Positions 26,001-33,749 of a stretch of DNA of 64,000 nt are shown piece after piece. Position 1 is the stretch's first letter, and the number at the start of each line of letters is the position of its first letter. The DNA is taken from positions 1 to 64,000 of the forward strand of contig DATJFQ010000068.1 of assembly GCA_035495555.1 (NCBI GenBank), written 5' to 3'. The DNA comes from DATJFQ01 sp035495555. Its GTDB lineage: Bacteria > Acidobacteriota > Vicinamibacteria > Vicinamibacterales > 2-12-FULL-66-21. The translations under genes and the position numbers were made by a program. The notes beneath the pieces were generated by a model, which was not told the DNA's origin, made no database searches, and saw nothing but the letters and a program-made list of their open reading frames with translations.

Positions 26001-26894
26001 TCACATCACGATCTTGTTCAGCGGGTACTCGACGATGCCTTGCGCCCGCGCAGCCTTGAGCTTCGGGATCAGGTCCCGTACGGCCCGTTCCTCCACGATC
26101 GTGTTGATGGCGATCCAGTCGGCATCGCTCAGCGGAGAGACGGTCGGTCGCTGCAGCGCCGGCAGCAAGGCGATGATCTCGTCGAGATCGCATCGGCGGA
26201 CGTTGAGCATGAGGCCGACACGCCCCTGCGCCTCGATAGCCGCCTTCAGCAGCAGCGCGATCCCGTCCAGCTTTGCCTGCTTCCAGGAGTCATCCAGCGC
26301 CGCGCGATTGGCAACGAGCTGCGTGTTCGATTCGAGCACGGTGTCGATGATGCGGAGACGGTTCGCCCGGAGCGACGAACCGGTCTCCGTCACCTCCACG
26401 ATCGCATCCGCGAGAATGGGCGGTTTGACCTCGGTCGCACCCCAGGAAAATTCGACGTTCACGTTCACGCCGATACGCGCGAAGTAAGCCTGGGTCGCGC
26501 GCACGAGTTCCGTGGCAATGGTTGCGCCTTCGAGATCCTGCGGACGCTGATATGGAGACGACTCCGGCACGGCGAGCACCCAGCGCACTTTGCCGAAGCT
26601 TTGTTTTGCGTAAATCAGGTCCGCGAGCGGCACGATGCGGGTTGCCGCCGCGGCGGCGCCGGCTGCGTACTCCGCAATCCAGTCGGCGCCCGTCAACCCC
26701 GCGTCGAGCACGCCGTCGGCCACATACCGCGCCATTTCCTGCGCGCGAATAAGCATGCAGGCGATCTCCGGATCGTCGGTGAGCGGGAAATAGGACCGCC
26801 CGTTCGCGTACAGCGTGTAGCCGGCACGCGCGAACAGTTGGATCGTCGCCTCCTGCAGCGAGCCCTTCGGAATGCCGAGTTTCAGCGTATTCAT
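26001..26894 (-). CDS. hisG: ATP phosphoribosyltransferase, long form
   Basis: HisG catalyses the first committed step, ATP plus PRPP to phosphoribosyl-ATP. At 297 residues it is the long form with a C-terminal ACT-like regulatory domain (from about 215, RVGLMLNV onward), so feedback inhibition by histidine is expected and no HisZ is needed. N-terminal features are LGIPKGSLQEATIQLF, DAGLTGADWI and TELVRAT, and the PRPP loop VEVTETGSSLRAN. It lies between hisI and hisD with spacings of four bases on each side. Confidence 0.95.
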   Translation of the reverse strand: MNTLKLGIPKGSLQEATIQLFARAGYTLYANGRSYFPLTDDPEIACMLIRAQEMARYVADGVLDAGLTGADWIAEYAAGAAAAATRIVPLADLIYAKQSFGKVRWVLAVPESSPYQRPQDLEGATIATELVRATQAYFARIGVNVNVEFSWGATEVKPPILADAIVEVTETGSSLRANRLRIIDTVLESNTQLVANRAALDDSWKQAKLDGIALLLKAAIEAQGRVGLMLNVRRCDLDEIIALLPALQRPTVSPLSDADWIAINTIVEERAVRDLIPKLKAARAQGIVEYPLNKIVM

Positions 26895-26898
26895 GACA

Positions 26899-27228
26899 TC
26901 ACCGCCCCGCGACCGCGGGAGTCAGCAGTGACGTGAAGCAGGTCCGCTGCCCCGTGTGACACACCTTGCCCCGGCCGAGCCGCCGCACCTTCAGCAGGAT
27001 CGTGTCTTCGTCGCAGTCCACGAACGCTTCCTCGACCTGCAGGAGGTTTCCCGAGGTCTCTCCCTTCAGCCACAAGCTGCCTCGCGTCCGGCTGAAAAAG
27101 GTGGCGAACCCCGTTGCGACCGTTCTGTCGAGCGCTTCCTGGTTCATGAACCCGACCATCAGGACTTCGTTCGTGCCGGCATCCTGGACGACGGCCGGGA
27201 CGAGCCCGTTCAGTTTTGAGAAATCCAT
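26899..27228 (-). CDS. hisI: Phosphoribosyl-AMP cyclohydrolase
   Basis: HisI opens the adenine ring of phosphoribosyl-AMP. The 109-residue single-domain protein has VLMVGFMNQEAL, TRGSLWLKGETSGN and the metal-binding part VDCDEDTILLKV and HTGQRTCF. It lacks the HisE (phosphoribosyl-ATP pyrophosphatase) domain found fused in many bacteria, and no hisE lies in the operon, so that step must be encoded elsewhere. It is the first structural gene after the leader region. The ATG follows a GGTG/AGGG-rich stretch eight to twelve bases upstream, a plausible ribosome binding site. Confidence 0.94.
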   Translation of the reverse strand: MDFSKLNGLVPAVVQDAGTNEVLMVGFMNQEALDRTVATGFATFFSRTRGSLWLKGETSGNLLQVEEAFVDCDEDTILLKVRRLGRGKVCHTGQRTCFTSLLTPAVAGR

Positions 27229-27237
27229 TGCTGCACC

Positions 27238-27272
27238 CTGAAAAAGAAAAAGCCCCGCGGGATGGCGGGGCT
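27238..27272 (-). terminator. Attenuator-type intrinsic terminator before hisI
   Basis: On the minus strand AGCCCCGC pairs with GCGGGGCT (27272-27265 with 27258-27251), with a six-base CATCCC loop, followed directly by a tract with ten T in twelve bases. It is a classical intrinsic terminator. It lies between the histidine leader peptide and hisI, so it would stop operon transcription unless prevented. A GGCGGG block inside the leader coding region (27335-27330) could pair with the CCCGCC of the left stem to form an anti-terminator. Confidence 0.8.
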
Positions 27273-27305
27273 TCGGTGATGAATTCGAGTTGTTCGTCTG
27301 AAGGA

Positions 27306-27386
27306 TCAGTGGACGCGCAAATCGACCGGCCCGCCGTGGCAGGAATGATGGAGCCGATGGTGATGCGCGAGACGGAACATCTGCAT
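27306..27386 (-). CDS. hisL: Histidine operon leader peptide
   Basis: The minus strand encodes a 26-residue peptide with seven histidines, including the run AHHHRLHHSCH at residues 7-17, and a stop 34 bases before the terminator stem. A cluster of His codons ahead of a terminator and the his genes is the design of ribosome-mediated attenuation. When charged tRNA-His is scarce the ribosome stalls and lets the GGCGGG segment disrupt the terminator. The start ATG lies five bases after the gamma-glutamyltransferase stop; no strong ribosome binding site is visible and an alternative ATG is at codon 3. The mechanism is inferred; the peptide and hairpin are directly visible. Confidence 0.8.
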   Translation of the reverse strand: MQMFRLAHHHRLHHSCHGGPVDLRVH

Positions 27387-27391
27387 TGACG

Positions 27392-29131
27392 CTATCGCGA
27401 TCGTATGCCCGCCGTCAACCCCAAGGGTGTAGCGACCTTGCCGTCCTTCGCTCGATGATCGTTCGCTCCCCAGGCGGTACCGGTGTCGTCGATGAGAATG
27501 GAATTCGCGTCCCCCTGCCGTCCGCCCACGTTGACCGTGTGTCCCATCGCGCGCAGGTGTTCGACCACATCGACGGGAACGCCGTCTTTTTCGATCTGGA
27601 CCGTGTCGGGCAGCCATTCGTGGTCCATGCGGGGCGCGTCGACCGCATCGCGGACGTTCAGTCCGAATTCAGCCACCCCGAGGACGACCGAGAGGACGGT
27701 GTTGATAATCGTGCGACCGCCGGGTGATCCGGTCATCAGCGCCGGCTTGCCGTTTTTCACCAGGATCACCGGCGTCATTGAACTCAGCATCCGTTTGCCA
27801 GGCTCGATCAGGTTCGGATCGGTGCCGATGTTACCGGTGAGATCTGTCACCCCGGGGTGCTTGTTGAAGTCACCCATCTCGTTGTTCAGCAGGAAACCGG
27901 CGCCCTTCACGACAATGTGCGAGCCGAATCCACCCTCGAGCGTGAACGTATTCGACACGGCCATACCGTCCCGATCGACGACGCAGAAATGCGTCGTTTC
28001 GTCAGGTTCCCCCGTCTGATTCGCGGTGACGATGTCTTTGCCGAGTTCGACGCTGCTGGTCGCGTGCGCGGGATCGATGCCGTCGCTCAGTTGTGCCGCA
28101 TACTCCTTGGACGTGAGCCGCTCGATCGGCACCTCGACGAAATCGGGATCGCCCAGATAGCGCGCGCGATCGAGATAGGCGCGGCGCATCGCTTCGATCT
28201 GAAGATGAAGGGATTCGGCGGAGTTGCGGCCTTTCGACTTCAAGTCGAACGGCTCGAGCACGTTGAGCATCTCGACGAGCGCAACGCCGCCTGAACTCGG
28301 CGGCGGCATCGCGATGATGTCGTAGCCGCGGTACGTGCCCCGCACGGGAGCGCGCTCCACGGCTTCGTACCCGGCCAGATCTTTCTTCGTGATCAACCCG
28401 CCGTGGGCGGCCATATCCGCGGCGATGCGATCGGCGATCCATCCTTTGTAGAACACGTCCGGCCCCTCCGATGCGATCGCACGGAGCGTCTTCGCGAGGT
28501 CTTTGAGCACGAGACGATCGCCGGCGACCCACTTGCCGCCGCCCGGTTTGCCGTATTGCGCGATCGAAGCGGGAAAGGGCGCCATGGGCCCGGCGACCTG
28601 GTTGTTCAGGCTGCGCGCAAGGCTTTCCGACAGGACAAATCCCTGGTCGGCCAGAGGGATGGCGGGCGCGACGACGTCACGCCACGCCAGCTTGCCGAAA
28701 CGTTTGTGGGCGAGCGCGAGGCCGCGGACGGTGCCCGGCACGCCCGGCGCAAGGTATCCGGTGTTCGTCAGGCGGATGTCGATCTTCCCGTCGCGCAGAT
28801 ACATGGTCCGGGTCGCCGCGAGCGGCGCCTTCTCGCGATAGTCGAACGTCGTCGCCTCGCCGGCAGCCGTTCGCACGACCATGAAGCCGCCACCGCCGAG
28901 GTTGCCGGCGCTCGGATGCGTCACTGCCAGAGCGAAGGCGGTCGCCACGGCAGCGTCGACCGCATTTCCGCCGTCGCCGAGAATGGCCGCGCCGACGTCG
29001 CAGGCCGGCGCCGACGTGCACACGACCATCCCGTCCCCGGATGACACCCCCGCGTCGTGGTCGATAGCGCCCGGCGCTACTGGAAAAGCGGGAACGACGA
29101 ACACGAGCAGCAGCATCAGCGTGCTTCGCAT
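27392..29131 (-). CDS. ggt: Gamma-glutamyltranspeptidase, exported
   Basis: This Ntn-hydrolase cleaves gamma-glutamyl bonds of glutathione and similar peptides in the periplasm. The 579-residue precursor has a signal peptide (MRSTLMLLLVFVVPAFPVAPG). The large subunit has GGNAVDAAVATAFALAV and NLGGGGFMVVR, and autocleavage and catalysis are marked by the DETTHFCVVDRDG threonine. The small subunit carries LLNNEMGDF and SSMTPVILV, then TGSPGGRTIINTV. The ATG at 29131 gives the signal peptide; the longer frame is not needed. The his leader begins five bases after its stop, so read-through of ggt transcripts into the his operon is possible. Confidence 0.95.
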   Translation of the reverse strand: MRSTLMLLLVFVVPAFPVAPGAIDHDAGVSSGDGMVVCTSAPACDVGAAILGDGGNAVDAAVATAFALAVTHPSAGNLGGGGFMVVRTAAGEATTFDYREKAPLAATRTMYLRDGKIDIRLTNTGYLAPGVPGTVRGLALAHKRFGKLAWRDVVAPAIPLADQGFVLSESLARSLNNQVAGPMAPFPASIAQYGKPGGGKWVAGDRLVLKDLAKTLRAIASEGPDVFYKGWIADRIAADMAAHGGLITKKDLAGYEAVERAPVRGTYRGYDIIAMPPPSSGGVALVEMLNVLEPFDLKSKGRNSAESLHLQIEAMRRAYLDRARYLGDPDFVEVPIERLTSKEYAAQLSDGIDPAHATSSVELGKDIVTANQTGEPDETTHFCVVDRDGMAVSNTFTLEGGFGSHIVVKGAGFLLNNEMGDFNKHPGVTDLTGNIGTDPNLIEPGKRMLSSMTPVILVKNGKPALMTGSPGGRTIINTVLSVVLGVAEFGLNVRDAVDAPRMDHEWLPDTVQIEKDGVPVDVVEHLRAMGHTVNVGGRQGDANSILIDDTGTAWGANDHRAKDGKVATPLGLTAGIRSR

Positions 29132-29217
29132 CGATATCTCCACAAACCACGGAAGCGTACACTGAACGACGCAAAGAAGGCGAGATTCTTGCAGCCTCGC
29201 CGGCTCTTGTGACGGGG

Positions 29218-31374
29218 ATGGAAGAACGACGGAACACAACCGTGCCGGCCCTGCCGGTGTGGCCGGGGGATGCCTATCCGCTCGGCGCCACTTATCGCGG
29301 GGACGGCACCAATTTCTCCCTCTTCTCGGAAGTGGCGGAACGCGTCGAGCTGTGTCTGTTCGACGACGAGGGAAATGAGACGCGCGTCGATCTGCCGGAG
29401 ACGACCGCGCTCTGCTGGCACGGCTTCGTTCCCGGCGTCAAACCGGGGCAGCGATACGGCTACCGCGTCCACGGACCATGGGCGCCAGATGAAGGCAAGT
29501 GGTGCAATCCCGCAAAGCTGCTGCTCGATCCGTATGCGAAAGCCGTCGATGGCGCGTGGAGCTGGAACGAAGCGATGTTCCCGTACCACTTCGATCGGCC
29601 GGACGATTCGAAAAACGACCTCGATAGCGCGCCGTTCATGCCGAAATCGGTCGTCATCGATCCGACGTTCGACTGGTCGGGGGACGCGCCGCCGCGGACG
29701 TCATGGCATCGCACGATTGTCTATGAGACGCACGTCAAGGGATTCACCCGGCGCCACCCGGACATCCCCGATGAGCAGCGCGGTGCCTATGCCGCGCTCG
29801 CGCACCCGGTGACCATCGACTATCTCAGCGCGCTCGGCGTGACAGCCGTCGAACTGCTGCCCGTCCATCAGTTCGTCCAGGATTCGGTGCTGCTCGACAA
29901 AGGCCTGCGCAATTACTGGGGCTACAACTCGATCGCCTATCTCGCCCCGCACAACGAATACGCATCGGGCGGTACGCTCGGCCAGCAGGTGCAGGAATTC
30001 AAACGGATGGTGAAAGCACTGCACCGCGCGGGGATCGAAGTGATCCTCGACGTCGTGTACAACCACACCGCCGAAGGGAATCATCTCGGACCGGTCCTGT
30101 CGTTCAAGGGCATCGACAACACGGCGTATTACCGCACGGTGGCGGACAACCGCCGGTACTACATGGATTACACCGGCACCGGCAACACGCTGAACATGAG
30201 GCACCCGCACGTGCTGCAGCTCATCATGGACAGCCTGCGGTACTGGGTAGGCGACATGCACGTCGACGGCTTCCGGTTCGACCTCGCATCGACGCTCGCG
30301 CGTGAACTGCACGACGTCGATCGGCTGTCGTCGTTTTTCGATCTGATCCAGCAGGATCCCGTCGTCAGCCAGGTGAAGCTCATCGCCGAGCCGTGGGACG
30401 TCGGCGAAGGCGGATATCAGGTCGGCAACTTCCCTCCGCTCTGGTCGGAGTGGAACGGGAAATATCGCGATTGCGTCCGCGATTTCTGGCGCGGCACCGA
30501 CCAGACGCTCGCGGAATTCGGGTCACGGTTCACGGGAAGTTCGGATCTATATCAGGGCACGGGCCGCCGCCCTTACGCGAGCATCAACTTCATCACGGCG
30601 CACGACGGATTCACGCTGCGCGATCTCGTCTCCTACAACGAGAAGCACAACGAAGCCAATGGTGAAGAGAACCGCGACGGCGAGAGCCACAATCGATCGT
30701 GGAACTGCGGCGCGGAAGGTCCGACGGACGATCCTGCGGTGCTCGCGCTTCGCGCCAGGCAGCAGCGAAACTTTCTCGCGACGATGTTCCTCTCCCAGGG
30801 CGTCCCGATGCTGTGCGGCGGCGACGAGATCGGCCGCACGCAGGAGGGCAACAACAACGCCTATTGCCAGGACAGCGAGATTTCCTGGTACGACTGGGAC
30901 CACGCCGATCAGGCGCTGCTCGGATTCACGCGGGATTTGATCCGCCTCCGTCGCGACCACCCGGTGTTCCGCCGCCGCCGGTGGTTCCAGGGGCGTCCGA
31001 TCCGCGGAACATCCGTCGCGGACATCGGCTGGTTCACGCCCTCGGGGACGACGATGTCGGAGGAGGACTGGCAGGCCGGGTTCGCCAAATCGCTGGGCGT
31101 CTTCCTCAACGGCGACGCGATCCCGACCCGCAACCGGCGCGGCGAGCGCGTGGTCGACGACAGCTTCTACCTCATGTTCAACGCGCACCAGGAGCAGATC
31201 GACTTCGTGATGCCGGAGGCGAAGTGGGGCGAGCGCTGGCGCATCGTGCTGGACACGAACGAAACCGCGAACCACGTCGAAGTCGGCGGCCATGGCCGAT
31301 TGCTCGAGGCGGGGGAGCACGTAAAGGTGCAGGCCTGGTCAATCGTCGTCCTGCAGCGCCATGATTCGGAGTAG
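29218..31374 (+). CDS. glgX: Glycogen debranching enzyme, isoamylase type
   Basis: GlgX hydrolyses alpha-1,6 branches of glycogen limit dextrins. The roughly 718-residue protein has an N-terminal CBM48 (YPLGATYRGDGTNFSLFSE), then a GH13 barrel. Barrel motifs are VILDVVYNHTAEG, DGFRFDLAS (nucleophile Asp), LIAEPWDVG (acid/base Glu) and NFITAHDGFTL (third acid). Further signatures are ENRDGE...NWNCG-type and GGDEIGRTQEGNNNAYCQD. A GTG three codons upstream is an alternative start. It is a single gene divergent from ggt; an inverted AACTCCCA repeat follows its stop. No other glycogen gene is in the window. Confidence 0.95.
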   Translation: MEERRNTTVPALPVWPGDAYPLGATYRGDGTNFSLFSEVAERVELCLFDDEGNETRVDLPETTALCWHGFVPGVKPGQRYGYRVHGPWAPDEGKWCNPAKLLLDPYAKAVDGAWSWNEAMFPYHFDRPDDSKNDLDSAPFMPKSVVIDPTFDWSGDAPPRTSWHRTIVYETHVKGFTRRHPDIPDEQRGAYAALAHPVTIDYLSALGVTAVELLPVHQFVQDSVLLDKGLRNYWGYNSIAYLAPHNEYASGGTLGQQVQEFKRMVKALHRAGIEVILDVVYNHTAEGNHLGPVLSFKGIDNTAYYRTVADNRRYYMDYTGTGNTLNMRHPHVLQLIMDSLRYWVGDMHVDGFRFDLASTLARELHDVDRLSSFFDLIQQDPVVSQVKLIAEPWDVGEGGYQVGNFPPLWSEWNGKYRDCVRDFWRGTDQTLAEFGSRFTGSSDLYQGTGRRPYASINFITAHDGFTLRDLVSYNEKHNEANGEENRDGESHNRSWNCGAEGPTDDPAVLALRARQQRNFLATMFLSQGVPMLCGGDEIGRTQEGNNNAYCQDSEISWYDWDHADQALLGFTRDLIRLRRDHPVFRRRRWFQGRPIRGTSVADIGWFTPSGTTMSEEDWQAGFAKSLGVFLNGDAIPTRNRRGERVVDDSFYLMFNAHQEQIDFVMPEAKWGERWRIVLDTNETANHVEVGGHGRLLEAGEHVKVQAWSIVVLQRHDSE

Positions 31375-31380
31375 ACCTGA

Positions 31381-31436
31381 TAACTCCCAACTCCCAACGC
31401 CGATTGGGAGTTGGACGTCTGCAGTTGGGAATTGAC
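31381..31436. repeat. AACTCCCAA / TTGGGAGTT inverted word-repeat after glgX
   Basis: Eight bases after the glgX stop, AACTCCCAA (31382-31390, with a second overlapping CTCCCAAC copy) can pair with TTGGGAGTT (31404-31412); a further GTTGGGAATTG follows to 31434. The same words form the repeat after argH at 50951-51032. No T-run is present. Confidence 0.75.
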
Positions 31437-31468
31437 ACCGCTCCGGGCGCTCTCAGTACACTCGGCGT

Positions 31469-32230
31469 ATGCCGACTTCGTGGCTCCCGGCGCTGGCGGT
31501 CGCGGCCGCCGCGCTCACTGCGCAGACGCTCCCCGCACGCGCGCCGATCACCGTCTCGGCGGCGGTCAGCCTCACCGAAGCGCTGACCGTCGCTGCGCGT
31601 GAATACGCGCAGGCGGGCGGCGGGACCATCCGGTTCAACTTCGGTGCCTCGAACGTGCTCGCGCGCCAGATCGTGGACGGCGCGCCGGTGGATATTTTCA
31701 TCAGCGCGGACGAACAGCAGATGGACATCGTCGCGGCGGCCGGCCTGGTGAAGGCGGGCTCCCGCGCCGACATCCTGTCAAATCAGCTGGCGGTTGTCGT
31801 CCCGAACGACAGGAACCGCACGCTCGGCGGCATTCGAGCGCTGACCGATCCGGCGTTCCGGCGGATTGCCATCGGTGATCCCGACGCGGTGCCCGCCGGA
31901 GTGTACGCGAAGCAATACCTGCAGAAGGTCGGCATCTGGGACCAGATTGCGCCGCGAATCGTGCCGGCGGGCAGCGTACGTGCGGCGCTGACCGCGGTGG
32001 AAACCGGCGCCGCGGACGCGGCGATCGTCTACCGCACCGACGCGCGCATCGCGACGCGGGCGAGCGTTGCGTGGGTCGTTCCTGCGAACGAAGGTCCGCC
32101 GATCCGGTATCCTGCAGCGGTGATTCGGACGTCATCCGCGGCCGAGGAAGCGCAACGATTCCTCGACTACCTGCGCAGTGCCGCCGGCATGCGCGCGCTG
32201 ACGCAGTTCGGCTTCGCTCCAATCCGGTAG
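31469..32230 (+). CDS. modA: Molybdate ABC transporter, periplasmic binding protein
   Basis: The 253-residue precursor has a signal peptide ending about residue 24 (ALTAQTLPARA) and the ModA fold. ITVSAAVSLTEAL supplies the oxyanion-binding serines, FNFGASNVLARQI and DIFISADEQQMD follow, and the hinge segment has AIGDPDAVPAGVYAK with AIVYRTDA. It captures molybdate (or tungstate) in the periplasm. It is followed by modB after one base and modC with overlap, so the transporter is complete. Confidence 0.94.
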   Translation: MPTSWLPALAVAAAALTAQTLPARAPITVSAAVSLTEALTVAAREYAQAGGGTIRFNFGASNVLARQIVDGAPVDIFISADEQQMDIVAAAGLVKAGSRADILSNQLAVVVPNDRNRTLGGIRALTDPAFRRIAIGDPDAVPAGVYAKQYLQKVGIWDQIAPRIVPAGSVRAALTAVETGAADAAIVYRTDARIATRASVAWVVPANEGPPIRYPAAVIRTSSAAEEAQRFLDYLRSAAGMRALTQFGFAPIR

Positions 32231-32231
32231 C

Positions 32232-32891
32232 ATGCCCATCTGGCGCTTGACGTGGTTCACCGTCGCGTGCGCCGGAGGCGCGACGCTCCTCGTGCTCCCA
32301 ATCGGCGTCCTCATCGCGTGGGCGCTGGCGCGCGGCAGCTTTCGCGGCCGGACGATTCTCGAAGCGGTCGTCACCCTGCCGCTGGTGATGCCGCCGGTTG
32401 CCACCGGGCTGATTCTGCTGATGCTCATGAGCCGGCGGGGGCCGATTGGGCGAGTGCTCGAACGCGTCGGCATCGACGTCGTCTTCACCTGGAAGGCTGT
32501 CGTGCTCGCGATGGCCGTGATGGGGCTGCCGCTGCTCGTGCGGACTGCGCGCGCCGGCTTCGAGCACGTGGACCGCCGGTACGAGCAGATGGCGTCGACG
32601 CTCGGGGCGGCCCCGGTTCGGGCATTTCTGACCGTCAGCCTCCCGCTCGCGCTGCCCTCGGTGATTGCCGGAGCGGTCCTCGCGTTTGCGCGCGCGCTCG
32701 GCGAGTTCGGCGCGACGATCGTCGTCGCGGGAAGTATTCCCGGCGCGACGAGGACGCTGGCCGTCGCCATCTACACGTACGCCGAGACCGGACGCGATTG
32801 GGAAGCGGTCACGCTCATTGCCATCTCCGCGGCGATTGCGTTTGCGGCGCTGCTCTGTTCGAACGCGCTTGCCGGGAAGCGCCTGGCGTGA
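32232..32891 (+). CDS. modB: Molybdate ABC transporter permease
   Basis: The 219-residue inner-membrane protein has about five transmembrane segments and the ModB signature TLPLVMPPVATGLILL near residue 50. The cytoplasmic coupling EAA loop is visible as YEQMASTLGAAPVRAFLTVSLPLA (shown in part) and ARALGEFGATIVVAG. It forms the translocation pathway. The ATG is one base after the modA stop, and its TGA overlaps the GTG of modC. Confidence 0.94.
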   Translation: MPIWRLTWFTVACAGGATLLVLPIGVLIAWALARGSFRGRTILEAVVTLPLVMPPVATGLILLMLMSRRGPIGRVLERVGIDVVFTWKAVVLAMAVMGLPLLVRTARAGFEHVDRRYEQMASTLGAAPVRAFLTVSLPLALPSVIAGAVLAFARALGEFGATIVVAGSIPGATRTLAVAIYTYAETGRDWEAVTLIAISAAIAFAALLCSNALAGKRLA

Positions 32892-33547
32892 TCGATCTGG
32901 CGATCGCGTTGATTCAAGGGTCGTTTTCCCTCGACTTCACAGCAACGCTCGGTGACGGCGTATCCGCGCTGTTCGGGCCGTCCGGCGCCGGGAAAACCAC
33001 CGTGCTGGACGCGATCGCCGGGCTGCGGCTGCCGGCGCTCGGACGCATCGCGGTTGCCGATCGTGTGCTGTTCGATTCGAGTACCGGCATCAACGTCGCG
33101 CCGTACCTTCGGCGCATCGGCTACGTGCCGCAGGACATCGCGCTCTTTCCGCACATGAACGTCAGGCGCAACCTGCTGTACGGGCGGCACCCCGGCACGT
33201 CTCCTGACCTGGATCGTGTGCTGCGGATGCTGGAGATCGAAACGCTGCTGGACCGCGGCGTTCGCGACTTGTCGGGCGGAGAACGTCAGCGTATCGCGCT
33301 GGGGCGCGCGCTGATGTCCGGCCCGTCGCTGCTGCTCCTCGACGAGCCGCTGGCAGCGGTCGATCTGCCGCTGCGGCGACGCATCCTCCCGTATCTGGCA
33401 CGTATTCGCGACGATCTCGGCATCCCGATTCTGTACGTGTCGCACGACAGGGACGAAGTGCAGCAGTTTGCCGATTACGTCGTGCGGCTGGAGGCCGGCC
33501 GCGTCGTGGGCAAAGATCGCAAAGATAGCAAAGATCTAAAGATCTAA
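32888..33547 (+). CDS. modC: Molybdate ABC transporter ATP-binding protein, short form without TOBE domain
   Basis: The 219-residue ATPase shows Walker A GPSGAGKTTVLD, a Q-loop in IGYVPQDIALFPH, the ABC signature LSGGERQRIALGRAL, Walker B LLLLDEPLAAVD and an H-loop YVSHDRDEV. It ends right after the nucleotide-binding domain; E. coli ModC continues about 130 residues with a molybdate-sensing TOBE domain, which is absent. The last twelve residues (GKDRKDSKDLKI) are encoded by the GCAAAGATC word repeat, so the original 3' end was probably replaced or truncated by that repeat. The GTG start overlaps the modB stop. Confidence 0.92.
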   Translation: MIDLAIALIQGSFSLDFTATLGDGVSALFGPSGAGKTTVLDAIAGLRLPALGRIAVADRVLFDSSTGINVAPYLRRIGYVPQDIALFPHMNVRRNLLYGRHPGTSPDLDRVLRMLEIETLLDRGVRDLSGGERQRIALGRALMSGPSLLLLDEPLAAVDLPLRRRILPYLARIRDDLGIPILYVSHDRDEVQQFADYVVRLEAGRVVGKDRKDSKDLKI

Positions 33548-33692
33548 AGATCTTTGCCATTCTCAAATCTTTGCTACGAGATCCTTGCTATAGAGATCTT
33601 TGCGATCTTTGCGATCTTTGCGATCTTTGCGATCTTTGCGATCTTTGCGATCTTTGCGATCTTTGCGATCTTTAGATCTTTGCGATCTTTGC
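33510..33692. repeat. GCAAAGATC / GATCTTTGC inverted tandem array at the modC 3' end
   Basis: The left arm holds three GCAAAGAT(C/A) units and two TAAAGATC units (33510-33552) inside the modC end. The right arm has eight perfect tandem copies of the nonamer GATCTTTGC (33595-33666), then variants to 33692. Left and right are reverse complements and could form a very long hairpin. The unit contains GATC and is a multiple of three, so the array stays open in every frame where it lacks stops. It fills most of the 202-base gap before the S9 peptidase. Confidence 0.95.
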
Positions 33693-33749
33693 TAGCATCA
33701 GGCGCAGCCGTGCGCGTTGTGGCGGCTTCTTCCGTGAGGATCTTTGCCC

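Noticed and set aside
33595..33692. Could the GATCTTTGC array be a CRISPR or integron-like array?
   Set aside because: Units are contiguous nonamers without spacers, and no cas or integrase gene is near.
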